Shown here: positions 34,137 through 43,086 of the stretch, one piece after another
Position numbering within the stretch: the first letter of the stretch is position 1
How the letters are laid out: each line of letters opens with the position of its first letter
NCBI GenBank assembly: GCA_026393535.1
Contig: JAPKZY010000068.1
Span: 1-48,873, forward strand
From: Actinomycetota bacterium
Lineage (GTDB): Bacteria; Actinomycetota; Acidimicrobiia; Acidimicrobiales; Ilumatobacteraceae
DNA: 48,873 nucleotides
Direction of reading: 5' to 3'
Made by a program: the position numbers and the translations under genes
The notes under the pieces: model-generated
What the model was told of the DNA's origin: nothing
Seen by the model: only the letters and a program-made list of their open reading frames with translations
Databases searched by the model: none

Positions 34137-34976
34137 ATGAGGGTGTCGCAATTATGGACGTACCCAGTGAAATCAATGATCGGTGTCGAAACTGATTCTG
34201 TTTCCTTATCTCAACTAGGCATTGTCGGCGATCGCCATTGGGCAGTGCGAGACAATGAACGTGGCGGAATACGTGGTGCGAAAAAAATAGGCGAGCTGAT
34301 GCAGTTTTCTGCACGTCCAGCAGGCGACGGTTCTGCTCATGTCATCATCACATTGCCAAATGGCGAAGAGGTGAGAAGCGACAACACGCAGGTTGATGCG
34401 GTGTTGTCGGACACGCTTGGTCGGTCGGTCTCGCTTGAGTCATTGCCGGCTGATGGGGCGCTTGAACATTTTCGCCGCGGGCCATCTGACTCAACAGATG
34501 TGATGGCAGAGTTGCGGGGAGTCTTTGGGCGCACAGATGATGAACCACTTCCAGATTTTTCAGTGTTTCCTCCTGAAATAACCGAGTTCGAATCCCCACC
34601 TGGAACGCATCACGATTGTTGGCCGCTGATGGTGATGACAACGTCTGCTCTAGATGCATTGCGCAACGCGTTGCCAGAATCTGTCATCGATATTTTGCGG
34701 TTTCGTCCGAGTTTGGTAGTTGAAACGCCAAACGAAACTGGTCATCCAGAATTTTCTTGGAAGGGCCGTACAGGGCAATTGGGTTCTGCTGTTGTTGAGT
34801 TTTTAGATCCGTGCCCGCGTTGCGTCATGATTACACGTCGCGTCACTGAAGATATTCCTGAAGACAGAGCCATTATGCGCCATGTTGTACGTGAATTGAA
34901 TCAAGCAGTGGGTGTGTATGCCCGCATTGTCACGCCCGGAAAAGTTTCCCTCGGCGACACGCTGACGTTTCTCTAG
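34137..34976 (+). CDS. MOSC domain protein
   Basis: 279 residues. The N-terminal beta-barrel domain has QLWTYPVKSMIG at the start, and the GDRHWAV segment follows near 32. The C-terminal MOSC region has CPRCVMITRR near 228, a cysteine-rich stretch that in YcbX/MARC relatives ligates molybdenum cofactor or carries sulfur. It may act on molybdenum enzymes such as the two sulfite-oxidase-fold genes in this window. Starts at ATG 34137, 10 nt after the Nfu gene. Confidence 0.82.
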   Translation: MRVSQLWTYPVKSMIGVETDSVSLSQLGIVGDRHWAVRDNERGGIRGAKKIGELMQFSARPAGDGSAHVIITLPNGEEVRSDNTQVDAVLSDTLGRSVSLESLPADGALEHFRRGPSDSTDVMAELRGVFGRTDDEPLPDFSVFPPEITEFESPPGTHHDCWPLMVMTTSALDALRNALPESVIDILRFRPSLVVETPNETGHPEFSWKGRTGQLGSAVVEFLDPCPRCVMITRRVTEDIPEDRAIMRHVVRELNQAVGVYARIVTPGKVSLGDTLTFL

Positions 34977-34986
34977 CAAAGAGTGG

Positions 34987-35550
34987 CTAGTGGCGACCCT
35001 GCTGCTTAGCTTTTGCAGCTTTTTCTTCAGTTTTGCGGGCTTTGCGGGCTTCACGCTTTGCAGCCTGAGCAGCTTCATCAATTTCACGAACGGCAGTGGT
35101 TGGTGCAGGACCTGACGGCGCAAAACGCTCATCGGATGCAACGAGCAAACGGAAACCTTTCAGTGAACGCGAGTACTGAATGACCATGAGGCGCACTGCA
35201 TCAAGACCAAACTTCTCGAGTGCCTCTGGCAACACAACGTGTAGTTCTTCAAGTGAAGGATCTTCAGATGAATCACCAAGCTTTTCGATAGTCCACTGTG
35301 TGCATGGCTCAGCAAGAACAACACCTGCGTCATGAGCAGCGCGGCGCTTTGAAATTCCGTCACGAACAAGAGCACCAAGAGACGCTTCTTCATCAAACGC
35401 AGTTGCAGACAAACCGACAATGCGAGCGAATCCGTCACGAAGGTCGCCTTCAAGTGCCAATGTCAAAGTGGCAATGGTTGAGTCTTCAAGATTCTCAAAC
35501 GCTGCGGTGTAGCGGCGGTCAAGGAGAAAGCGATCTTTGTCTTCGTTCAT
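34987..35550 (-). CDS. Conserved protein of unknown function with basic tail
   Basis: 187 residues, no signal peptide or membrane helix. A soluble N-terminal ~140 residues (LVRDGISKRRAAHDAGVVLAEPC, then VIQYSRSLKGFRLLVASDERF) is followed by ~35 residues of charged Ala/Lys/Glu/Arg repeats ending KAKQQGRH, reminiscent of nucleic-acid-binding tails. I do not recognise a family. The ATG has a GAAAGG site upstream. Its 3' end lies 10 nt from the convergent MOSC gene. Confidence 0.6.
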   Translation of the reverse strand: MNEDKDRFLLDRRYTAAFENLEDSTIATLTLALEGDLRDGFARIVGLSATAFDEEASLGALVRDGISKRRAAHDAGVVLAEPCTQWTIEKLGDSSEDPSLEELHVVLPEALEKFGLDAVRLMVIQYSRSLKGFRLLVASDERFAPSGPAPTTAVREIDEAAQAAKREARKARKTEEKAAKAKQQGRH

Positions 35551-35597
35551 CGTTAGAGCCTTTCAGGGGTACCGCACGAGGCTATTGGCGGATTGGC

Positions 35598-36425
35598 TCA
35601 TCGAGACAAGGCTTGCATTTCTAATACCCGAACCGGGGTTGTAAGACCCGTGCGGATACTGGGCAACAGCCCCCCGACACCCAAATTGGAACGCCAGCTC
35701 ACGGTCCACTTAATGGCGGTGTTTGCGGCGTATGTGCCAGAGGCCCTGGTGTGAGATGCAGAGGTGTAGGTGTACATACAGTCGCTTGTGTCGTTGTCAC
35801 CGCGAGATTGTGACCACGGAGTGCCAGGGCCTGAACATGTCACCGGTTCATGACCATCACCTGGTGAGTAAATGAGCGATGTGGGTACTGCTGTTGTTGT
35901 CACTGAGATGGGACCGACGGACGTTGGGATGTAGGCCGTGACACTGACTGACTTCCACACTGCACGCGGTACCCAAAACCAGGTGCCGACATTGACAACC
36001 ATTTTGTTTGATGGTGGTGCAGTTTTAATCAACAACATGTTTACAAGCCGCGACACCTTGTTTTCGGAATGTTGCGCGACTCGAGATGATGTTGTTTGAG
36101 GTATCCAATGCAATGACTGACCAGTGGGACAACGACGAACGTATAACACGTCATCAATACCGTCGCGAGTGCGAACCGTAATGGGACCTGACGACGGGCC
36201 TGGCGTGGGTGTGATACTTGTAACAACATGCCAAGAACATGGGTCTTTAGTACCCGGGGCATCGAAATTGACTTGTGCTTCGATGTTGTCTCCAATTAGT
36301 GAACCAGAGCCGTTGGCCTCTGCCAGAACAACGGTTGGTTGCCGTGAGATATCAATGAAGATGGTGAGGACTAGGGCGCTAGCGCATAGCCAGGCCAGTG
36401 GGTGGTGAATGGAACGTGATTGCAC
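35598..36425 (-). CDS. Secreted protein of unknown function
   Basis: 275 residues from GTG 36425, with a perfect AGGAGG site 6 nt upstream. A hydrophobic signal stretch (LAWLCASALVLTIFI, residues ~9-23) is followed by a probable cleavage site before NGSGSL near residue 38. The mature protein has four Cys that could form disulfides, many Ser/Thr, and a VVNVGTWFWVPRAVWK strand. It has no LPXTG or lipobox. Similar secreted proteins recur in acidimicrobial genomes, but I know no function. Confidence 0.6.
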   Translation of the reverse strand: MQSRSIHHPLAWLCASALVLTIFIDISRQPTVVLAEANGSGSLIGDNIEAQVNFDAPGTKDPCSWHVVTSITPTPGPSSGPITVRTRDGIDDVLYVRRCPTGQSLHWIPQTTSSRVAQHSENKVSRLVNMLLIKTAPPSNKMVVNVGTWFWVPRAVWKSVSVTAYIPTSVGPISVTTTAVPTSLIYSPGDGHEPVTCSGPGTPWSQSRGDNDTSDCMYTYTSASHTRASGTYAANTAIKWTVSWRSNLGVGGLLPSIRTGLTTPVRVLEMQALSR

Positions 36426-36538
36426 GATGAACCTCCTAGGAAAACCGATTGTCGGGACGTGATTGTGACGAAACTCATTCCCGTTGTGCAGTCAGGATGT
36501 GTGCGGTGCCTGAGTGTTGTTGGCGAGCCGCGTGGGGA

Positions 36539-36566
36539 TAACCTGTTAGGACCCTGAAAACAGGTC
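36539..36566. promoter_or_regulatory. Inverted repeat upstream of the HelD/HelR gene
   Basis: ACCTGT and ACAGGT flank ~13 nt immediately before the GTG start. It could be an operator or leader hairpin. It does not resemble the rifamycin-associated element of Streptomyces helR. Confidence 0.3.
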
Positions 36567-36570
36567 GCAC

Positions 36571-38706
36571 GTGGAAAGCAGATTGGTGTCCATGACCCAG
36601 CAGCACCCAGAGTTAGAGCTAGAGCAGGCGTACATCCTGCATGCCTATGAGTGCCTGGAAGCAAGCCGTGTCGGCGCGCTGAAGATTCGTGACCTCACTT
36701 CTTCTGGCCCTGGCGGAACGTTTCAAGCGCGCCTTGAGCGCAATGTGTTTGACGAAAATCTTGTTCACCGTTTAGAACAACTTGAATTGGGAAATGCAGC
36801 GTTGGTGTTTGGGCGTATTGATCGCGCAGCCGATTCCGGAGCTGCCGTGGAAAGTTTCCATATCGGACGTCTCGCTGTAGCTGATGCCAACCGTGAACCT
36901 GTAGTTGTTGACTGGCGTGCACCGGTTGCTGAACCGTTTTACCGTGCCACAGGTCGTGAGCAAATGGGGCTGTTGCGTCGTCGACATTTTGTTGTCGAAG
37001 GTCCGCAATTGTTGGCACTGGAAGACGAGCTGTTTGGCGAAGGGCATCTGGGTGTTGGACAAGACGAAGGACTCGGCGATGACCCACGTCAAGGACTGCG
37101 CGGATACAGCACGTTGCTCACTGCGCTTGGTCGTAGCCGCACCGGCCAGTTGGGCGACATCGTTGCCACAATTCAGGCAGAACAAGATGAAATCATTCGC
37201 TCACCACAGGCTGGGGTATTGGTTGTGCAAGGTGGCCCCGGAACAGGCAAGACCGTTGTGGCACTTCACCGCGCTGCCTATTTGCTGTACACACATCGTT
37301 TCCCATTAGAAGATCAAGGTGTGTTGGTTATTGGGCCGAACAGAGTGTTCTTGCGATACATCGAACGTGTATTGCCATCTCTAGGCGAGGCAGGTGTGCA
37401 GCAGGTCATTCTGGCTGACCTAATTCCCGAGGTGCAGTTCGGATTGCGTGAGTCTTCAAACGTTGCTCGTGTTAAGGGCAACAAGCGGATTGCAAAAGTA
37501 ATTGACAAAGCAATCACAGATCGTGAACGGCCAATTCGTGAAGATGTGCAATTACCGTACGGTGTTGGTTTTGTTCGTTTGCGTGCTGAAGAGTCAGTAC
37601 AAATCATTAAGGCTGCACGTCGGCGGTACCACCGTCACAACCAAGCACGTCGTTATGTTGAAAACGAAGTATGGGCTGCATTGGCTGCAAGTTTCCGAAG
37701 CGGCGCTGATGCAGAAGATATTCGCGATGCGCTTACGGGTTCATCAGAAATTCGTGCGGTATTAGAGCGCATGTGGCCAGTACTGACCCCAGCTCAGTTG
37801 TTGCATGATCTGTTTGGCTCAAAGGCATTGCTTAAATTGGCTGGCAATGGCATCATGCCTGAGTCTGATTACTTGGCTTTGTATCGCGAACGTTCTGATT
37901 CATTAGAAGATGTGCGCTGGAGCAATGCTGATGCTGCGTTACTCGACGAAGCGCGTTTCTTATTAGGGCCGCGCCCGCGAAAGAGCGGCAAGGTTGACGA
38001 AACTGATGAAATTCGAACTTTCGGACACATTGTGGTTGATGAAGTGCAAGATCTCACTCCGATGCAGTTACGCATGGTCACGCGTCGTTCACTCAGCGGC
38101 TCAATGACTGTTGTTGGCGACATTGCTCAGGCGACGGGTCCGCTTGCGCCAAATGATTGGAAGGATGTTCTTGAGCATCTGCCATCACGCAAAACGCCCC
38201 GTGTCGTTGGATTATCTGTCGGATATCGCATCCCGGCGCAAATTATGGAACTGGCTGACAAGGTCATGCACGTTGCAACTCCGGGGCTTCGCGCGCCACG
38301 CAGTGTTCGCGATGGTGACGAAGTGCCCGTCATCACTGCCGTCGAATCTGCCGATGCGTTGTATGAAGCTGTCATTACGCGCGCCCGTGTGCTGTTGCAA
38401 CAAGCAGGTGGTGGCAGAACTGCCATTATTTGCCCTGATGACATGGTTGATCAAATGTCATCTGCATTAGGTGCTGCATCAGTTCCTCATGGACGTGCAC
38501 AAGCTGCCGGCCTTGATGAGAACCTGTCTATTGTTCCCGCTTCGTTAGCAAAAGGGCTGGAACTTGATGACGTCATCGTGGTCGAGCCGTCAGCAATTGT
38601 TGCCGATGATGCGCAGGGTTTGCGTCTGCTCTATGTGACACTGACGCGTTCAACGCGCAGTTTGACAGTGGTGCATCGCATGCCATTGCCCGATGCAATG
38701 TTGTAA
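36571..38706 (+). CDS. HelD/HelR-type RNA polymerase recycling ATPase
   Basis: 711 residues, UvrD-like superfamily 1. The N-terminal arm (ELEQAYILHAYECLEASRVG near 15) is the HelD-specific coiled part that reaches into RNA polymerase, followed by VDWRAPVAEPFYRATG near 113. Walker A GGPGTGKTVVALHRAAYLL lies near 219, Walker B HIVVDEVQDLTPMQL near 488, and a C-terminal AKGLELDDVIVVEP near 660. Actinobacterial relatives displace nucleic acid, and sometimes rifamycin, from stalled polymerase. Start GTG 36571 or ATG 36592 (the latter seven codons in). Its 3' end meets the lipoprotein gene closely. Confidence 0.88.
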   Translation: MESRLVSMTQQHPELELEQAYILHAYECLEASRVGALKIRDLTSSGPGGTFQARLERNVFDENLVHRLEQLELGNAALVFGRIDRAADSGAAVESFHIGRLAVADANREPVVVDWRAPVAEPFYRATGREQMGLLRRRHFVVEGPQLLALEDELFGEGHLGVGQDEGLGDDPRQGLRGYSTLLTALGRSRTGQLGDIVATIQAEQDEIIRSPQAGVLVVQGGPGTGKTVVALHRAAYLLYTHRFPLEDQGVLVIGPNRVFLRYIERVLPSLGEAGVQQVILADLIPEVQFGLRESSNVARVKGNKRIAKVIDKAITDRERPIREDVQLPYGVGFVRLRAEESVQIIKAARRRYHRHNQARRYVENEVWAALAASFRSGADAEDIRDALTGSSEIRAVLERMWPVLTPAQLLHDLFGSKALLKLAGNGIMPESDYLALYRERSDSLEDVRWSNADAALLDEARFLLGPRPRKSGKVDETDEIRTFGHIVVDEVQDLTPMQLRMVTRRSLSGSMTVVGDIAQATGPLAPNDWKDVLEHLPSRKTPRVVGLSVGYRIPAQIMELADKVMHVATPGLRAPRSVRDGDEVPVITAVESADALYEAVITRARVLLQQAGGGRTAIICPDDMVDQMSSALGAASVPHGRAQAAGLDENLSIVPASLAKGLELDDVIVVEPSAIVADDAQGLRLLYVTLTRSTRSLTVVHRMPLPDAML

Positions 38707-38709
38707 TTG

Positions 38710-39138
38710 TTACTTATTTAAAAGTGGCGTTACTGCGTCAATGATGAGCGGAATAAAGCGGAGTGCTTTGTCTGCATCAGCAGGTCTCTTGCTTTCAGCC
38801 GCTGAGTGAATAAGTCGCACGACTCGTTGCACGCTTTCAAGAACATCAATCTTTGAATCACGAATCAATGGTTCTACTGCCAGCAAGATCGCATCGGCTT
38901 CTGCAACTTTGGCTTTGTATACCTTTGAATTGCCATCAACGATTGCTTGTCCGAGACCATCTGCAACCGGCACTAATTGTTGAAGTAGCGAAATGATGGA
39001 GCCAGTTGGTATGACGAGGATGGTTGTGGTTGAAGCGGGAGCAACAGTTGAATCGGTGCTACCCGTGATGGTGGTTGCGCACGATGTGAGAGCGATAGCG
39101 CAAAGGGAAACATTCAGTAGGCGTTTGATATTCGTCAA
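38710..39138 (-). CDS. Small lipoprotein of unknown function
   Basis: 142 residues starting at TTG 39138, with a GGAG site 7 nt upstream. The signal peptide ends in a lipobox ALTSC (Cys ~20), followed by Ser/Thr-rich linker and a helical domain (LLQQLVPVADGLGQAIVDGNSK). No family recognised. Likely anchored on the outer face of the membrane. Confidence 0.65.
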   Translation of the reverse strand: MTNIKRLLNVSLCAIALTSCATTITGSTDSTVAPASTTTILVIPTGSIISLLQQLVPVADGLGQAIVDGNSKVYKAKVAEADAILLAVEPLIRDSKIDVLESVQRVVRLIHSAAESKRPADADKALRFIPLIIDAVTPLLNK

Positions 39139-39162
39139 CGAGAAGCTCCGATGGTGAGGGAA

Positions 39163-39825
39163 TTAGACAGTGACAAGTATGCGCGCGGTGGCATAGGAAT
39201 CCACCGTGACAGAAGTGCCATCAATCAAGACAGTCATGTCGCCGGCTTCTGCTCCAATTTGCACTGTTCCGTGTGACCCTGGAACTAAGTGTGAATTTTC
39301 AAGGAACTCCAACATGCCGGGAGTGAACTCGAGTTCCTCGGGGATGCGGGAAACGGTGAATTCTTGACCTGAAGAGAGCTCTGAGAGTTTTTTCGCCGAC
39401 GGGGGTGTGTACCCGCTGCCAGGAATTGGATTTCCGTGTGGGCATGTGGTGGGTTCGCCAAGCAAACTACTCATTGCAGTTTCCACTTCATGTGACATGA
39501 CATGTTCCCAGCGACCAGCTTCGCGATGCGCAAGGGACCATGACAAACCCAGAATGTCGGTGATGAATCGTTCAGCAATGCGGTGACGACGCACAACTCG
39601 CACTGCAAGTTCTTCACCAGTAACTGTCAATGTAATTTTTCCGCCAGCAACTTCGATGAGAGATTCATCTGACATGCGCTTGATCATTTCTGAAACTGAT
39701 GGCCGCGATACTCGCAACCGATCAGCTATGCGGGCCTGAATGACATCAAGGTCATCTTCGCGCAATTCAAAAATGGTTTCGCAGTATTCTTCGAAAGCTG
39801 GATGATGTTCACCGGGGACTGCCAT
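39163..39825 (-). CDS. DtxR/IdeR-family metal-dependent regulator
   Basis: 220 residues from ATG 39825 (MAVPGEHHPAFEEYCETI, a usual start for the family); an upstream in-frame start at 39915 would overlap the tetR-like gene. The winged helix includes ARIADRLRVSRPSVSEMIKRM near 28. The metal-binding and dimer region has RHRIAERFITDILGL and the family motif TCPHGNPIPGSGY near 125. A C-terminal SH3-like domain follows. It is expected to sense Fe2+ or Mn2+ and repress uptake genes. Its targets are not apparent in this window. Confidence 0.9.
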   Translation of the reverse strand: MAVPGEHHPAFEEYCETIFELREDDLDVIQARIADRLRVSRPSVSEMIKRMSDESLIEVAGGKITLTVTGEELAVRVVRRHRIAERFITDILGLSWSLAHREAGRWEHVMSHEVETAMSSLLGEPTTCPHGNPIPGSGYTPPSAKKLSELSSGQEFTVSRIPEELEFTPGMLEFLENSHLVPGSHGTVQIGAEAGDMTVLIDGTSVTVDSYATARILVTV

Positions 39826-39872
39826 GGACTCATTGTACCCACGAGGGGACAGGTGTGGCTTCCTGGTGGCGC

Positions 39873-40460
39873 TTAGTGAACGTTTGGTTGCCCTATTAAA
39901 CGAAGTCCGCCCCACGCGAGTGCAGCGACCGCACGACCAAGTGCCACCGGGTCAAAGTCGCGGCCGTGTCGCAACACTTGCCGACTGACAGTTTCGGCCA
40001 TTCCTACTAATCCGATTGCAAAAGTGACTTGGTCATCTGCAGAAATGTTCGCGTGAATAAATGGGGCAATTGCTCGTGCCGCTGCATCTTCGAATTCACT
40101 GACTATGTCGGTAAATTCAGCATCTACTCGTGCTGAACTTTCAAACAAAAGAGCGAACGCTTCTTTGTTGTTAGCTACCCAGGTGAAGTAGGCGATCATT
40201 CCTAGTTCGGCTTGATCATGTGGATTGCTTGAACCGGCGACTGAAGAAGTCACGGTGGTAACGAGATCATCACCCACGAATCGCAATAGTTCGAGATACA
40301 GAGCTCGTTTTGAATCGAAGTACTGATACACCACGGGCTTTGTGATTGACAGAGCTTCAGCAATGTCATTCATTGATGTGTTGTGGTACCCAGCATTAGA
40401 AAATGAAGTGAGTGCAGTATCAAGAATTTGTCTGCGACGATCAATTGGTGCAGAAGTCAT
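39873..40460 (-). CDS. TetR-family regulator
   Basis: 195 residues with the typical helix-turn-helix (ILDTALTSFSNAGYHNTSMND, then ALSITKPVVYQYFDSKRALY) at residues ~11-52 and a helical effector domain. No neighbouring target is obvious. It lies 9 nt after the small membrane protein gene at 40470-40739 and may be co-transcribed with it. Confidence 0.85.
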   Translation of the reverse strand: MTSAPIDRRRQILDTALTSFSNAGYHNTSMNDIAEALSITKPVVYQYFDSKRALYLELLRFVGDDLVTTVTSSVAGSSNPHDQAELGMIAYFTWVANNKEAFALLFESSARVDAEFTDIVSEFEDAAARAIAPFIHANISADDQVTFAIGLVGMAETVSRQVLRHGRDFDPVALGRAVAALAWGGLRLIGQPNVH

Positions 40461-40469
40461 AAGTGTATT

Positions 40470-40739
40470 TTACCGACCATGTTCACGATCATCACGTTCT
40501 GCAGCTTTCACTGCGTAACCAATGATGATTGAGGGAGCTAGCAAGATGGAACCAGCGATGATGCATGCAGTAACTATGTTGACAAGAATGCCTTTGAATC
40601 CGATGATGAACGCCGTGACGAAGCATCCCATGGCGACTGCCCACAGCAAATAGCCGAGTCGATTGGCGGCATCGTTTATACGAGCGATTGTTTGCCGACG
40701 TGAACGAACAGGATCGTTGCTTGATTCGGTATTTGACAT
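40470..40739 (-). CDS. Small membrane protein with two helices
   Basis: 89 residues from ATG 40739 (MSNTESSNDPVRSRR). Two hydrophobic stretches, LGYLLWAVAMGCFVTAFIIGF and VTACIIAGSILLAPSIIIGYAV, follow a polar N-terminus; the C-terminus is charged. A longer frame to 40979 exists but runs through the sortase gene and is not credible. Function unknown. Confidence 0.65.
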   Translation of the reverse strand: MSNTESSNDPVRSRRQTIARINDAANRLGYLLWAVAMGCFVTAFIIGFKGILVNIVTACIIAGSILLAPSIIIGYAVKAAERDDREHGR

Positions 40740-40780
40740 ACCAATGATGGTAGGGGAAATAGACGCGTATGCCCCTGCGG

Positions 40781-41641
40781 TTACAAATTTGCGGGCAAGA
40801 GTCGCGCTAGTGCGCCAAAAAACCCGTACAGGGTGGGGATGAAGATGCCCCCTGCTATGAGATACACAAAGAGTTTCCTGAGGCCGCGACGTGTCACGAT
40901 GCCAGCGATAATTCGGATTGCGATAAGGGCAAATCCAAAGAAGAGCACTGTGGGCCAAGCAGTCGGGTCGTGAAACCAATCATCTTTGGGTTCTTGAACG
41001 GTTGGGTCGTTGATTGCGAACGGAGTAGGGGGCAGTAGCGACTCAGTTGAATCAAGAATGGCCACCACAATGATGCGTTGTGTTGATGTCCATTTCGGAT
41101 AACACGACACCAAGGTCACTGTAGCTATATCTGGGTCGGTGGTTTTTGTAACTGCAGTATCTGTGGCTGAAATGATTTTCGGTTCACCGTCAACTGTGTA
41201 GGTAAAGGTGCCATCTTTGGATTCGATGATTATCTTTTCTTTGTCATGAATTTCGTCGATACGACTAAAGGGAGCCCCAAATGTTGTTCGATGACCAGCA
41301 ATTGCTACGTTGCCTTTTTGCCCGGGGAGTGGTGACCCAGGAAAAAGTCCGGGACCTCGCTCTGAATCTTTGAGTCGCACGCCAGCGACCAAATATTTAG
41401 AAACACCAATTGATGGAATTGTGATTCGTCCAACAAGGCCGCCAAATGTGGGCTGAGCCGGCTGCAGTTGAACGAATTGCGTGGCCATTGCAGTTTGGGC
41501 ACGACTCTCTGCGATTCCCGTACCCCACAATTGGTATGCCACAAAGGACAGCATCAATAAACCAGCCACAATCATGGTGCGACCAAGAACATCAAGAAGG
41601 CGAGAGATGCGCCCCGGTGATGCATTCGTGTCCTTTGCCAT
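40781..41641 (-). CDS. Class E sortase
   Basis: 286 residues with one N-terminal membrane helix (~20-38) and two C-terminal ones (~225-285). The sortase core has catalytic His in NVAIAGHRTTFGAPF near 115, Cys in VTLVSCYPKW near 178 and Arg in STQRIIVV near 188. Class E enzymes anchor LAxTG-like proteins to the cell wall. None of the secreted proteins here carries an obvious sorting signal. It is divergent from ccmA across 58 nt. Confidence 0.9.
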   Translation of the reverse strand: MAKDTNASPGRISRLLDVLGRTMIVAGLLMLSFVAYQLWGTGIAESRAQTAMATQFVQLQPAQPTFGGLVGRITIPSIGVSKYLVAGVRLKDSERGPGLFPGSPLPGQKGNVAIAGHRTTFGAPFSRIDEIHDKEKIIIESKDGTFTYTVDGEPKIISATDTAVTKTTDPDIATVTLVSCYPKWTSTQRIIVVAILDSTESLLPPTPFAINDPTVQEPKDDWFHDPTAWPTVLFFGFALIAIRIIAGIVTRRGLRKLFVYLIAGGIFIPTLYGFFGALARLLPANL

Positions 41642-41699
41642 GTGGGCGACTGTAGTGGCGTTGGTAGTGGTCGATACAGGTCACTAGCGTGGTTACGGC

Positions 41700-42335
41700 A
41701 TGGACACCGTTATCGAGCTCTCAGGTGTTGTTGCTGTCCTTGGTCAATTCCCTGCATTGGCTGGAGTCGATCTCACAGTGCAACGTGGAGAAATTGTGTT
41801 GTTACAAGGCCCGAATGGTGCAGGCAAAACATCGCTCTTGCGAGTGTGTGCTGGGCTGATGCCGATCGAGCGCGGAACGGGGCATGTCCTCGGAATAGAT
41901 CTTGCGACGAACAGGGAAGCCATTCGTTCACGCGTGGGATTACTTGGTCATACCAATGGTTTATATCTGGACCTCACTGTCATGCAGAACTTGCAATTTT
42001 GGGCATCAACTGTTGCTGCCACAGCATCAGAAGTTTCAACTGCGATGGCAACGATGCGAATTGATGGCCGACTTGCAGGAGTGAAAGCGTCGCAACTGTC
42101 TGCTGGGCAACGCCGCCGGTGCGCATTAGCAAGCTTGATTGTGCGCCGAGCAGAAATTTGGCTGCTCGATGAACCACATGCAGGTCTTGATGCGGCTGGT
42201 CGTGATGAATTAGATGCGTTGTTGCGTTCTGCAGTTGGGTCGGGAGCAACTGTTGTTCTTGCCAGCCATGAACGTGATCGTGCACTTGGTTTAGCAACAC
42301 GCACTGTCACAATTGATGGGGGTGGGGCAGCATGA
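41700..42335 (+). CDS. ccmA: Heme exporter ATP-binding protein
   Basis: 211 residues: Walker A QGPNGAGKTSLLRVCAGL near 38, signature QLSAGQRRRCALASL near 137, Walker B IWLLDEPHAGLDAAG near 155. CcmA energises CcmABCD-mediated release of holo-CcmE. It starts the ccm operon; its stop overlaps ccmB (ATGA). Confidence 0.92.
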   Translation: MDTVIELSGVVAVLGQFPALAGVDLTVQRGEIVLLQGPNGAGKTSLLRVCAGLMPIERGTGHVLGIDLATNREAIRSRVGLLGHTNGLYLDLTVMQNLQFWASTVAATASEVSTAMATMRIDGRLAGVKASQLSAGQRRRCALASLIVRRAEIWLLDEPHAGLDAAGRDELDALLRSAVGSGATVVLASHERDRALGLATRTVTIDGGGAA

Positions 42336-43030
42336 GCAGTACCGCGATCAAGAAGCGAGGCATTGCTATTGCAGTTGCACGCAAAGATCTCACTATTGAA
42401 TGGAACAGCCGCATTCTTGTTAATCAAGTTGCACCGTTTGCTGCAATCGTGATGGTGTTATTTGCATTCGCACTGGACAACGACGGAATTCTGCAACGCG
42501 TTGCTCCTGGCCTTGTCTGGCTAGCAACATTGTTCAGCATGCTTGTTGTCATTCAGCGATCATTCACAGTCGAATCTGCCGATGGTGCACTTGATGCGCT
42601 GCGTGTTGCAGGCGTTGACATGGGCGCGATTTTTGTGGGGAAAGCAATTGCGTTGATGGTGCAGTTGTTTGTTCTGGAGCTCTTGCTTGTAGCTACGGCT
42701 GTCGTGCTGTACGGCGTGGAAATGACAATGGCGGGTTTCTGTGAGGCAATAGTCACCCTTGTGGTGGCAACCGTTGGCCTCGGAAGCGTGGGTACTCTGT
42801 ACGGAGGTCTTGCTGCAGGCGCACGGGGTCGGGAGACACTTCTTCCGCTTCTGTTGTTGCCAGTGGTAGCACCTGTCCTGATCGGCGCCACACGGGCGAC
42901 CGAGGCGGCATTTGGTAGCGGTGGCACCACAGTGTCCGAAGGGTGGCCATGGATTGGCCTCCTTTTGGTCTTTGCGGTTCTGTTTTGCGCTGTCGGAACC
43001 GTTGCCTTTGGTCCTCTGGTCGACGAATAG
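42332..43030 (+). CDS. ccmB: Heme exporter membrane protein
   Basis: 232 residues with six likely helices. AVARKDLTIEWNSRILVNQVAPF near 14 and LLPLLLLPVVAPVLIGATRATEA near 172 are family-like segments. It forms the channel with CcmA. It overlaps ccmA. Confidence 0.9.
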   Translation: MSSTAIKKRGIAIAVARKDLTIEWNSRILVNQVAPFAAIVMVLFAFALDNDGILQRVAPGLVWLATLFSMLVVIQRSFTVESADGALDALRVAGVDMGAIFVGKAIALMVQLFVLELLLVATAVVLYGVEMTMAGFCEAIVTLVVATVGLGSVGTLYGGLAAGARGRETLLPLLLLPVVAPVLIGATRATEAAFGSGGTTVSEGWPWIGLLLVFAVLFCAVGTVAFGPLVDE

Positions 43031-43086
43031 GTCCCGATTTCCCCCATCGCCTTCGGGCGGTCAGACTTAATGAAGTGGATGTGAAC

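Noticed and set aside
36426-36570. Rifamycin-associated element before the HelD/HelR gene
   Set aside because: No sequence of the GGGGCTTGC/CAAGGCCC type is present.
40740-40979. Upstream extension of the small membrane protein
   Set aside because: It would overlap the 3' end of the sortase gene in another frame; ATG 40739 is the sensible start.
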